Origin: Blasia pusilla | Taxonomy: Eukaryota; Marchantiophyta; Marchantiopsida; Blasiales | Direction of reading: 5' to 3' | Length of the DNA: 64,000 bases | Assembly: GCA_050084515.1 (NCBI GenBank) | Contig: CM114272.1 | Span: forward strand, 49,538,001 to 49,602,000 | In this document: positions 11,101 to 20,978 of the stretch, piece after piece | How positions within the stretch are numbered: the stretch's first letter is position 1 | Layout of the letters: each line of letters opens with the position of its first letter | The notes under the pieces: generated by a model | Database searches by the model: none | What the model was told of the DNA's origin: nothing | The model's input: the letters and a program-made list of their open reading frames with translations, nothing else | Made by a program: the position numbers and the translations under genes

Positions 11101-12120
11101 AGGTATTCGGTGACCCGGACCGTCCCAAATCCGTGATGGAGTTACTTCTCCAAAATCAGTGAATGTTTTATTTCAAAAGCCCTCCGTTCTTTGGAAGTTC
11201 GCAACATCCTCCTTTGGGGTGGTTCAACAATATGGGATTCCAGGAATGGAGGTGGATTGCGACCTAAAACGGTGGCATATATCTTGGAGCAACCCTGGAC
11301 GTGGACCCACCTGCAGGGCAAGATCTGATGGCATTAGAGAGCATGCGGCACTTTCCTAAATAAGAACTGTACAAGGACTGGACGACCACTGCCTGGGTTT
11401 TGGGGACGCAAAACCTTTCATCGTTTCATGAGGACCGGGGATCAATTGAAGTACTTCTTCTGCCCAAATGAATCTTGCGCTTTCCGGAAGTCTTATCCGG
11501 CTGCCATTGGAGCTCCCGAGAATACCCCCATGATTTGGCCCATCGCCGCAGGCACGAATTGCACTCAAGACGAAGTGGACAATCTTACAAGTGCCGGTTT
11601 CAGACTCGTAGACGGGGGAAGTTCGGAGCATGTTCGCATTATAGAGACCTTTGCATTTTGTATTCAACCCAAGATTGATGTCAACATGTACCCGGAGAAG
11701 GTGGATGATCTCAATCCATTATTTCTATTTGAGTCTAGAAATGGGGTGAAGAGAAACAGAATGTGAAGGCCAACGGTGGAGAGAGCAAAATGAATTGCAG
11801 CAGCTCGGGAGGCAAAAATGGAGATCATCGCCACGAAAGATGTCTTGAGTGGCAATGGAATAGGAAGGATGTATTGGGTCAGGAACAACACTGTAAATTC
11901 AAGTGTCACAGGGGTGTATGTGGTGCACATCTGTTGCTTTCCCACATGTTCATGTGATGACTTTGTCCAAAGAGAGACAAGTGGCAAAAGGTATTTCCCT
12001 TGTAAGCACATGTACTATGTGTTGCTGGTAGTTTTAAGAGAGTCGGAGGTAGGAGTAGGAATCCACCAACCAATTCTGTCCCTCAAAGAAGTTCGAAGTA
12101 TTTTAAACAAACCACTTTGA
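8116..12120 (+). pseudogene. MULE transposase with SWIM zinc finger, copy A
   Basis: The start ATGGATAATTATCTT matches B and C. The N-terminal part is frame-broken in A. From 8769 a long frame gives a Cys/His-rich zinc-binding region (CRSPACPYLERNGR, CPHCQASPFC, VGSHTHPVT). It is followed by the catalytic region with candidate acidic residues in VSFDICY (about 9585), CEVKAEDVG and GFMADNAQPGW (about 9790). FHWQQSV and RCKDTKTLKQAM follow. An intron (10121-10629, GTGAGT...TTGCAG) carries palindromes. The last part has FFCPNESC (about 11455) and a SWIM finger, CSCDDF...PCKHMYYVL (about 11950-12020). The stop is at 12118. This domain order is typical of Mutator-like transposases. Frameshifts near 9900 and 11100-11400 make it non-functional. 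Confidence 0.75.
10121..10629 (+). repeat. Transposase intron of copy A with palindromes
   Basis: The donor is CGGCAG|GTGAGTTC and the acceptor CGTCGTTGCAG|GG; both are conserved in B and C. Within it, 10235-10575 holds about eight palindromes of a local variant, CAACCCGACGGAAACC and mirror, plus a GGGACCC-centred form. Neighbouring units share the spacer CCGAGTGTG, which suggests local tandem growth. Confidence 0.7.
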
Positions 12121-12523
12121 GGATGCAAAATGAGGTTTTAGATTGTACTTTTATTTTTTTCTCAACCTTCACTGTGAGCTTGAACTCTATTCAGCCCGGG
12201 GCAAATGATAGATTTTTTCCAGACCTTGGATGGAAAAAGTGATTGGTTCCACACATATGATTCCACTGATTTCTCAGTTTTGTAAATTTTGTGCAATTTG
12301 CAACTCGTTGGACTCAAAGGGGTTGCCAAAATATGGAAGAGGAAAAAAAAACGGTGGGATTGTTTAATAAATGAACAAAAAAGTGCAAAAAAATTCACAC
12401 AAAATGTTTCCTCTCTTCAACCCAACGGAAACTCTCTTAAAAAAAAGTATCTATTTCGGTTGAAGGTAGTTTCCTCTCTCCTCTCTCCTCTCTTCCTCTC
12501 TTCCTCTCCTCTTACCGCACCTC
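12121..12523. repeat. Right subterminal arm and terminal inverted repeat, copy A
   Basis: Non-coding. One degenerate palindrome (GCAACTCGTTGG...GGGGTTGCC) lies near 12299-12327. The terminal tract from about 12470 is TTTCCTCTCTCC... ending CTCTTACCGCACCTC, complementary to the left purine tract. Confidence 0.6.
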
Positions 12524-12533
12524 GGTGGTCCTC
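12524..12533. repeat. Target-site duplication, right copy, of MULE copy A
   Basis: GGTGGTCCTC, identical to 122-131. Joining the flanks across one copy restores a continuous gag reading frame on the minus strand, which independently supports the boundary. Confidence 0.7.
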
Positions 12534-12848
12534 TACCACCATGTCTAGGAACAACTCCCCGACCTCCTCCAAGATGACCGCCCCTAGGCCCTCGGCCTAC
12601 CTTTGGACGTGCCTCTTGACAAAGGTTAAAACATCTATCCCTAGTGTGACCAGATTTGTGGCAATAGTCACACTTGTACTGTGGTGGGGCCATCCTCTAT
12701 GGCTCCTGAGCAATCGGAGGCATTCGTGGTCCTCTCCCATGTTGCGGGGAGTCTCTATGCCTATGGGCCACTCCACACGTCCAACAAGACAACATCGGTT
12801 CCTGTTGGGTAACATATGTAGGTACGGGTCATTGCCTCATAGGCTCAT
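12534..12848 (-). pseudogene. Gag zinc-knuckle fragment between MULE copies A and B
   Basis: The minus strand reads RMAPPQYKCDYCHKSGHTRD and on to RCFNLC, a perfect CX2CX4HX4C zinc knuckle, followed by a Gly/Arg-rich tail. It is the nucleocapsid part of an LTR-retrotransposon Gag. Copy A has inserted downstream of the knuckle and copy B upstream of it, about 315 bp apart. One in-frame stop precedes the Met. The superfamily (copia or gypsy) cannot be decided from this piece. Confidence 0.7.
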
Positions 12849-13936
12849 GGGGGGCTGGTATTCTGGCAGGAGAGAGTAAGAGAGGAGAGGAAGAGAGGAA
12901 GAGAGGAGAGTCTCTCTTCAAAAAAAAAGGGCCAAATCCGCCTCCTCTCTTCAAAACTTTTTGACATATTTGAAATTTTTGTTTGCTTTCAAATTCATGA
13001 AATCTTTAGAAGAGAGTAGCTAGTGGTCCATATTTGGCCCTAAAAAAACCTCCTTTTTCATGGGGGCGAAAAAAAAATAGACATCATAAGACCACTACAA
13101 ACATTTTTCCATCACTCTCCATGTGAGCCTAAGTTTCTTAACATTACTTGTCTCGGTCTAGAAAAAGCAATGCCCATGGGTATTTTTGTTGGAGGACCAC
13201 CCGGATGCCAACCTCTCTTTTTGCAGGGATTGTTGCCTGCATCATGGCCTCCCCTTAATTTCCCCATAACCAACTTTCTGTTGGTTATGAATGGTGTCTG
13301 GTCAAGACCAACTTTGTGAAATGTGAACACATGAGAGGATAATTGAACCAAAAGATTGTTAGCTGTTTGGAGTAAAGAGGAACCGATGTCCCTTCATTCA
13401 GATCCTAAGGCTGAGAAACCGAGAAGCTGCACCCCTCCCAACCCATAAGAAAGTTCACCATAAGAAAGGAAAGATTTTTAGAAGTGATTTTCTTCCACCC
13501 TGCACCAACGACAATCTAACAGGTTGGGAATCCGAAATGGCAATCCGACAAGTAGTAAGAATCTTGCACATCTTAGACAAGAAAAGAAGCCTACAACTGG
13601 TTTGACGAATGTAGGGGAATGAGCCAAACGTTCAGAAGCCCGCCACAATGCGTCAGAAGTTGGTCTCACAGGGAAAGAGTCCGATCACTCAAGCAGTCAA
13701 CCTGTCGAAATCCGACAGCTTGCCTGGAAATGGTTAAAAGTTGCAGTGGGCAAAAAGCAAAAAGTTGCAACCCATCGGAATCATACGGGTTGCAAAATTG
13801 TAATTTTGAGTAGCTAAAAGAACACAATCCACAAGTCCAACAAAATATTCCAGCAAACTTTTACAAACACCATTATGGGTTGAAAAAATCTCGTCCTTTA
13901 TTACCTCCGAAGGAACCTCGGAAATGTACATTTGAC
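12849..13936. other. Left arm of copy B, non-coding
   Basis: Terminal purine tract (12865-12912), A/T-rich subterminal sequence, and a segment near 13690-13800 with CAACCTGTCGAAATCC and CAACCCATCGG...ACGGGTTGC palindromes. Homologous to 132-1133. No supported gene. Confidence 0.5.
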
Positions 13937-14209
13937 CTAGTCTATGATTTCTTCAGCCTCGTCATCTACAAATTTACTCCTAACTCTCATCGGTGAAAGT
14001 ACAAAAGGAATGTCCTGGGATACAAGTGCCTCCTTTGGCCGATTGTAGACAGGGATCGAAAATGTTGGCGAATTCGAGAGCCTTGGCCCTCCCCTAGGTA
14101 CGCCATAACGGTCCCATGTAACCTGATTTGAGTCCCACCGCCTTCCTCGGCAGTATACCTTGTACGCTCTGCAATGTGACACCCATCCAGTATCAATATG
14201 TGCTCCGTC

Positions 14210-14703
14210 CTTGGTAATACCATTATGGCAATCGCATAGGTAGTAGGAATCCAACACGTCTGAGAGAAGAAAAGAAGCCTACGCCTGCCTTTATGAGTTG
14301 AGGGGAAGCTGAGGGAAGAAGCCCGCCAGACTGCCTCTTAAGTTGGACCAACAGGGAAAGAGTCCGATCAGGCAACCTGTCTGAATCCGATAGGTTTCTT
14401 GGAAGTGGTAAAAAGGTGTTGTCATCAAAAAGTGAAAAGTTGCAAGCAGGAGAAATCTGACGGGTTGCAAAATAGAAGTCTGTGGAGTACACAGACGATC
14501 ACATTCGAAAAGACATAAAAAATGTTCAGCAAAATTTTACAAGCACCACCATCGTTCGAAAAAAATCTTCTCCTTTATAACATCCAAAAAAATCTCGGAA
14601 CTGTACATTTGATCTATTCTATGAAATCTTTTGCCTCATCATAAAAAAACTCCCTACTCCAAACGCTGCAGTCAAGCTGGGTCATTGAGTTCTTTGAACT
14701 CAC
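14210..14703 (-). repeat. Intron 4 of copy B
   Basis: It lies between GTGAGT (14703) and ACCAAG (14210). It contains degenerate palindromes near 14370-14470 (CAACCTGTCTGAATCC and mirror; ATCTGACGGGTTGC) and is homologous to the long intron of copy A. Confidence 0.5.
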
Positions 14704-15212
14704 TCGTCATAGTCCGAGAGCTCTTGCAAAATTACTTTCGGCCTTGCCCTCCCGATTTTTGGAATCGTTGGAAGTGACGATGGAGTCACTACCAATGGTG
14801 GGTCTGGAACCGGAGCTCTCGGCTTCGGTGGAGAGTTTTACGCCCCAACGAGCCTTTCGTATTCTGCATTTGCCTCCTTGCAAAGGTCAAACAGTTCCTA
14901 CCTTCCCTCGAGGCAGAGAATGTTCCTGCCACTCTGCCAGGCGCCTTTGATACTTGCCCATGAAAGTCCCACTAAGTCGAGCACCAAGTCACCCGGCCTT
15001 GAGCAGAGCTCAATGAGCGTTTGCATGAGGGCTGGCGATTTTTCCCTTCCTCCCAGAAGTGGGGTACTGTCTTGCATGTAAATTCCCGAGGGGGAATTGT
15101 ACAAACTATCTAAGCTGTACCCATCTGAGCATGGATCCACAAGATCCTGGATCTTGAACACCTGGAAATTGTGCTTGGGCCGAACGAAGCAGTACACGTT
15201 GGAGTGGTCCAT

Positions 15213-15733
15213 CTGTAAAGAAGCATGTTAGAAACAATGTCAGCAACTTGGCATAATGAGCAACACATCACCAAAGAAGTCGGCTTGACCCTAGAGAACT
15301 TTTTGAGTTACTAACTTTAGATCAACCCGTCGGGCTCTCCGTTGTTTTTGTCCATGAGCAACCCGTCGGAAGGCGACAGGTTGCTGGCCTAGAGCAGCCC
15401 ATGCTCGGCTGAGAGCAACCTGTCGCTATCAGACGGGATGCAACTTTCCGGAAACACAGGGAAAAACCAAAAGCAACTCCAACCCATCGGGTTCCGGCAG
15501 GTTGTAGGTACACCACGGTTTTCCCTGTGTTTTTGGGAAAGATGCAACACGTCGGAAACCGACGGGTTGCTCTCAGCCGAGCATGGGCTGCTCTAAGCGA
15601 GCAACCCGTCGCCTTCCGACGGGTTGCTCACGGACAAAAACAACGGAGATATACTATCTGAAATTAACACTCATTGAGCCTTACCCGAATTTGAAAATAT
15701 ATTTGATATTATACTACAGGAATTGAGCCTTAC
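15213..15733 (-). repeat. Intron 3 of copy B, a nested inverted repeat
   Basis: The donor is CAG|GTAAGG and the acceptor CTTTACAG|ATGGACC. Positions about 15337-15648 pair as one long hairpin centred near 15492. From outside in, each arm has CTCCGTTGTTTTTGTCC, a CAACCCGTCGG palindrome, GCAGCCCATGCTCGG, another palindrome, and GGAAACACAGGGAAAA. The centre is itself a palindrome (15480-15505). Confidence 0.7.
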
Positions 15734-17777
15734 CTGAATCTGACTCGTCGTGGATCGGAGTGGGTACTCATTTTTTATGAGCCACGATTGCGCCGTCCTC
15801 CACTTTAGCGACCTCTTGACGCACTGGAGGTTGAAGAGCTCGTCCTCGCTCCCTCAAGTCAACACCAAGAAGCAGCCCCTGTCACTCAGATAGGCGTCTG
15901 CAAAGGAGAACAATAGCGCAATTTGGTCATAAGAGAGTGGCACATTCTACTCAGGTACCCCGTCCGATGGATTCTCGCCCCACAGTCGCAACCCCGAGGG
16001 CAGATCAGCGATCAAGAGATCCACCCCAACCTCTTCGACCACTCCATTCACCGTCCAGGCAGAGTGCCCGTTTCGTTGGAGCTTCCGTCCCAGCGTTGTC
16101 AATTTATCAATGGCTGGTGTCGACGCTTGAGAACTGAAGCTTTTCAGCTCATCCAGTAAAGGAGTGAACTGAAGGAGGACGCTTGTCCGGGTCATTATTT
16201 GCTTGTGTCTTCCCAAGGATGATGGACTGTATTCTCCTTGTGACAACCCTGGCACCTCTCGCTTCCGCTTCTCCCGAGTCTGCGGACGGCTTGTCGGGGT
16301 CTCTATGACCTCAGACTCTGGTGGGGTTTTTTTTGCCGAGGACCTGGTCCGAACCTCTCTCCCCGCTCACCCGGATGATTCCGCCTCTGGCCTTGAATCT
16401 TCAGCCTCTCTTTGGGAAGACTCGGCCTCGGAAATTTTCCCTCCCCTCGCCTTGCCTTTGAGAGCGGGTCCCAAAGGCAAGGCGAGGGGAGGGAGGATTT
16501 GTCTTTGGCAATGCGGACCTTGGAAGCCAACTTTGCTGTCTCGTGGGCTTGCTCTTCTGCATCTCCTCCGAAGAAGTCTTCAGGCTGCACAAAATTGGGG
16601 ATGTCGTCTTGTCCTGAGGCCACTGCATCATGAAGCACTCGTAAATCCTTATCGGTGATGTCTTCAGGGTCGTTGAAGTCAAGCCAAATTGGGCAATTCT
16701 CCACCTCCCAATCGGACATGTGCTGCCCCATCTCCATGTCGTACATGGAGAATGTCTCTCCATCAAAGAAGCCCACAATTTCAAGGTGCGGTAATTTTCC
16801 TAGGTACTGCATTCTTACACTGGACGAGGTACCTGAAGACCATCCGTTGGGCAGCTTTTACTCGAACTGAATCGGCCGTCTGCTCATGTAGATCTCGCTT
16901 CTTCTTTGCTTGATCCCGTTTGTTCCCCTCGATTTCTTCGTCAAGCTCTGCCTGATGCAGGACTTAAACCTTGAACATTGTCTTGAATCCTGGATTTTTT
17001 ATTAGCTTGTCCCGGTTGTCGTCGAGCCAAACCTTGAAATCTACAGAACTTTCCAGGTTTGCTTCATCCGGAATGGGCTCTAATCTTTTGAGCTCCGCTT
17101 GCAGACCGTCCAGCACGGAATTCCCGATAACCCGCAACGCCTCCCAGAATGACCATTCGCGTAGCCAGTGGGAGATCACTCGATCGGACACACCCGAAGG
17201 ATGGTGTGCCACCCTTTTCTGGGCCTTTGTGCCCTTGAGACTGATTTTCATCAGTCAGATCCTCCTAAACTCGCTTATGCCGGACAACGCAAACCGATGT
17301 ACGCGATCCAGGGACACTTTCTCCCCAATCCGACCTTGCGGATCTTCATCCCTTTTCCGCTGGCGCTTGATAATCGCCTTCAGCTCCTTGTGAAACTCCG
17401 GACCAAGTTCGGGGTTGAGAATGCGGATGTATCGCTGCATCTTGCTCGCCGTGTATTTCGTGGCTGCAGATACTACAGCTTGGATGAATTTTGCGCGCTC
17501 AGACTTTGATACTTTCTCCCTCCGCTCCAGCTCCAGTGCAGCGCTCTTCTTCGCGGCCTGTATCTTCGACCAACAAAGGATGGTTACGGCTGCATCTTGG
17601 GAAATAAACTTATTTGCCAAAGTTTTCTTTTTTATCTGAGCACCCTTTGCAAGCATCTGATTCACCAGGGCGTCGCCCAAGAACCCCTTGTACTCTCTCG
17701 GGTGCGTCGTAAGCACCTTCTTTACCCGATCGCAGTCCTGGATCCTGTGGTGGGTGACATTCCCATCCGATACAATC

Positions 17778-18558
17778 CTGCACATCCAAACTCAACCCGT
17801 CAGAAAATTAAATGGGTTCCTGCAACCTGTCAGACTCCGACGGGTCGTCACAGCTCAAGTTCGGATTCAAGGAACGAGCTAAATGATGCAACCCGTCAGA
17901 GTCCGACGGATTGCATTCAAATTTGCTAAAACTTGGTTTCAACCCGTCGGACTCCAACGGGTTGTGCAATTGAACATACTAACATGAACATAGCAACCCG
18001 TCAAAGTCCGAGAGGTTGTGCAATTGAATGGAAACTTGCAATTTGACACAAAATTTGCTAAACCAACTTCCGTATGCAACCCGTCGGACTCCGACAAGTT
18101 GATTTCGGCCAAAAATAGTTTCGAGTCAAGAAACCCGTCGGACTCCGACGGGTTGCTTTGAGCAAAAATCATACTAAACCTGCGGTCAGTCGAACAACTC
18201 GTCGGAGTCCGACGAGTTGCTTTCTTCAAAAAACATCCTGAAAAGGCGGCGAGTCGAGCAACCCGTCGGACTCCGACGGGTTGCTTTGGGCCAAAAACTT
18301 ATTAAACTTGTGGTTAGTCGAACAACTCGTCGGAGTCCGACGAGTTGCATTCTTCAAAAAACATCATGAAAAATCGTCGAGTCGAGCAACTCGTCGAAGT
18401 CCGACAAGTTGCTTTCGGCAAAAAAAAAACCTACCCATTCATCAATCGAGCAACTCGTCGGAGTTCGAAGAGTTGTGTTTGGCCAAAAGCATCCCAACAA
18501 TAGTGCCGACCCAAACAACTTGTCAGAGTCCAACGGTTTGCAGCAAGAAGATACTCAC
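17778..18558 (-). repeat. Intron 2 of copy B, palindrome array
   Basis: The donor is GTGAGTAT (18558) and the acceptor GGATGTGCAG (17778). It carries about fifteen palindromes, including a perfect 27-nt one at 18258-18284. CAACCCG...CGGGTTG and CAACTCG...CGAGTTG forms are intermixed, so both arms have changed together. Confidence 0.75.
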
Positions 18559-19751
18559 GTGTTCATGGCATGCATTGCCATCCCCATTGTCGCCATGTGA
18601 TGAGGGAATGGATGAAGGACCACTGCCTTCACACAAAAATGTGCCTCCAAGGAGTTGGGCCGCTCCTCTGCAAACTTGGTCCACGCCATGAACCTGTGAT
18701 TTCCATCCCAGATGAAGAAATAGAGATTCCTCATCCAGCTGAATTCCGTGCCGTCTACTTGCCTTCTGAAATCCTAGTCTCTTATCCTCCAGAATGTGTC
18801 GAGCTTTTCCAAGTCCTCCTCCGTCACCAGGGCTTGGGTTCCATGCTCGTCGTAAGGTTGAACATAGAAGGGAGGAAAGCTATCGACGTAGAATGCTATC
18901 ACCGCCGATTGTTTAAGCTTCACGATGTCCTCGTCGAACTGAATTTTGCGGACGTATTCCATTGTCCGTAATCGGCAGAGTGGAATCCTCGGGGCGTTGT
19001 GGCCCTCCATCAGTGCCATCTGCTTTACCACCTGTCAGAACCGGGACAAGATCAATAAGCTACACTAAATTCCCAATGAATTGCAATTCACATAATTCAA
19101 AAAACCTAGATCCTCTCTTATCCGCTCGAAAAATGGGTCGGTTTCTTGACCAGCCAACTTGTCTGAGACAAAAGCTGGCAAATCAACTGGGAACTCGTCG
19201 ATCCGATAGAGGTCGATGTCTTCCGCCGGGATTGGAGACGAGAATGACCCCTCTTCGGCTTCTTCGGCAATGTCCACCATCTCCACCCTGGCGGTCCTCA
19301 TGACCTCATCGTCCGTGATTTGAACTTCTGGCGTTTCCGCTATGTTGATTGTGTCTCCGGACTTCATCGGGGACATTTCCCGCATCTCAACACTTTTGGT
19401 TGGACGGGCAAGGCTTTCGTCAATGGCTATCGCTTTTTCCCTCTTCGCTTTAGCCAATTCTGCTCTCCTCACCGACGCGTCCAGACGCTTCTTTTCTCTC
19501 TTTTCGTCGGCGATCCTTTTCTTCAAGGCCTGCGACGTCTCAACCTCTGCGTTCTGTCTATCGAGCGCCTCTTGAACACGTCTCGCAAGAAGCTCCTGGT
19601 TGTGCATCTCCGCTTCCCTTTCACGCTCCTCGATTTCCTACTGCCTAATTTCATTTGCCGAACGAGGCCTTGGAGATGCTGACGCAAGAGTCATAATGGA
19701 CTTCGGAGTGAAGCTCCCAGACTTGTTTGCTTGTGATTTTTTCCTCGTCAT

Positions 19752-20930
19752 TTTTTCCAGAAATGCCTCCTCCTATGTCCACGATGAATTGCTTGATCAG
19801 TCGCCTTGCTAATGTCGAGATGAATCGCCTTGATGGGTAGCTCGAATCGTCTCGCGATCGTTCAGTCGAACCGTCTTGCTCTTTTTCGGTCGAACCATCT
19901 TGCTCTCGTTCCCTCGTATCGACTCACGATGACTCGCCGTGTGAAACGCCCCTTGGTATCTGATCAGCTACTGCGCGGGAGAGAGAGGAATAGAGATCGC
20001 AAAATGAGAAACCAGAAATGAGCGATTTCTGCCCTATTTATACTTTTCTAGCCGTTGGGCTGACCGTTAGGTCCAGTCATCCTTTCGACGGCGATGTGCC
20101 GGAGGTTACGGAAATCTGGACCTGAAAAAATGGCAACCCGTCGGAGTCCGACAGGTTGCGCGCCTCCACCGTCCTGGGTACGTCGCCACGTGCGGGAGCA
20201 ACCCGTCGGAGACCGACGGGTTGAGCGCCTCCGCCGTGTTCGGACAAGAACGCGAGGTACCCGCGCAACCCGTCGGAGACCGACATGTTGCGCGCCTCTG
20301 CCGTCTTTGGACAAGAACGGGACGTACCCGCGCAATCCGTCGGAGACCGTTGGGTTCCACGCTTCCCTCGTCAAGGGTTAACAACGCGGGCTTCCCGCAC
20401 AACTCGTCGGAGTTCGAAAGGTTGCACGCTTCTTTTATGTAAGCACCACAAGGCGAGGCCCTTGCGCAACCCGTCGGAGGGCAATGGATTGCACGCCTCG
20501 CCATCTTTGGGCAAATAGGTGCGGCACCCGTGGAACTCGTCGGGAACGGACGGTTTGCAGGCCTCCGGCATCTTCAGTCAAGAAGGAGCGGTATCCGAGC
20601 AACTTGTCGGAGAGCGACGAGTTGCCAGCTTCGACCATGTTTGCATTTGAAGGTAAGGCAGAAGTGTGCAACCCGTCCAAAGCCGACGGGTTGCAGGCTT
20701 CGCTTAGCTTGGGTTAATTGTTGAGTTACCAGGACTCCGACGGGTTCCAACAAAATGAAGTGTGCTTCGCAACCCACGTCTCTGCTTCCCAAATCCGGTA
20801 ACACATTGCAACAGAATTGAATCTGTTGCAACAGAATTGGATCCATTGTGTCAGAAAACGTCACCCACCGAATTCATCTTGTCAGTAAAAATCTGTCAGG
20901 AGTATCTATTTCCTATTCACTATAAATTAA
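19752..20930. repeat. Divergent promoter region of copy B
   Basis: It includes the minus-strand TATA box (TATAAATAG, 20034-20042) and, from about 20130 to 20760, a palindrome array with GGAGACC/GGTCTCC centres and GCGCCTCCGCCGT spacers, as in copy A. 19830-19920 has an imperfect tandem of TCGAATCGTCTCGCG/TCGAACCGTCTTGC units. No conserved frame. Confidence 0.6.
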
Positions 20931-20940
20931 AATTTCTCAT
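20931..20940 (+). promoter_or_regulatory. TATA box of the transposase gene, copy B
   Basis: TATAAATTAA is followed by TTCTCATTCTCATTCTC and the start ATG at 20979; same spacing as copy A. Confidence 0.55.
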
Positions 20941-20978
20941 TCTCATTCTCAGTCTCCTCCCGTTAGAATCTTCTTGGA

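Larger units (their letters stand above)
132..12523. mobile_element. Giant Mutator-like DNA transposon, copy A (complete, 12.4 kb)
   Basis: The element is bounded by a 10-bp target duplication. Its ends are purine-rich inverted repeats built of GGAAGAGA-type units. Inside are two divergent genes: a five-exon ParB/methyltransferase-like gene on the minus strand (1134-6843) and a MULE transposase with a SWIM finger on the plus strand (8116-12120). Introns, the divergent promoter and the left arm carry many copies of a 27-nt palindrome. Three further copies (B, C, D) in this window share the layout, which defines the element independently of its broken reading frames. It sits inside a gag gene. 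Confidence 0.75.
13937..19751 (-). pseudogene. ParB-like / beta-class DNA methyltransferase-like gene, copy B (best preserved 5' half)
   Basis: Exons on the minus strand: E1 19751-19108, E2 19031-18559, E3 17777-15734, E4 15212-14704, E5 14209-13937. E1 starts MTRKKSQANKSG and is open except for one stop (EIRQ-stop). It ends in an acidic region (PAEDIDLYRIDEFPVDLP). E2 has IWDGNHRFMAWTKFAEE. E3 begins NVTHHRIQDCDRVKKV, continues with ATKYTASKMQRYIRILNPEL (possible HTH) and ISHWLREWSFWEAL, and ends with the DLPS motif (15995-16006) and SYDQIALLFSF. E4 has EKSPALMQTLIE, PGDLVLDLVGLSWAS and GRNILCLEGR. E5 has GRRWDSNQVTWDRYG and ends EEIID. The E1 donor is changed from GT to AT. The methyltransferase-like reading rests on DLPS, motif X-like KSPxLxxxLI, motif I-like PGDLVLD, and GRxxxxLE after it. 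Confidence 0.5.
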
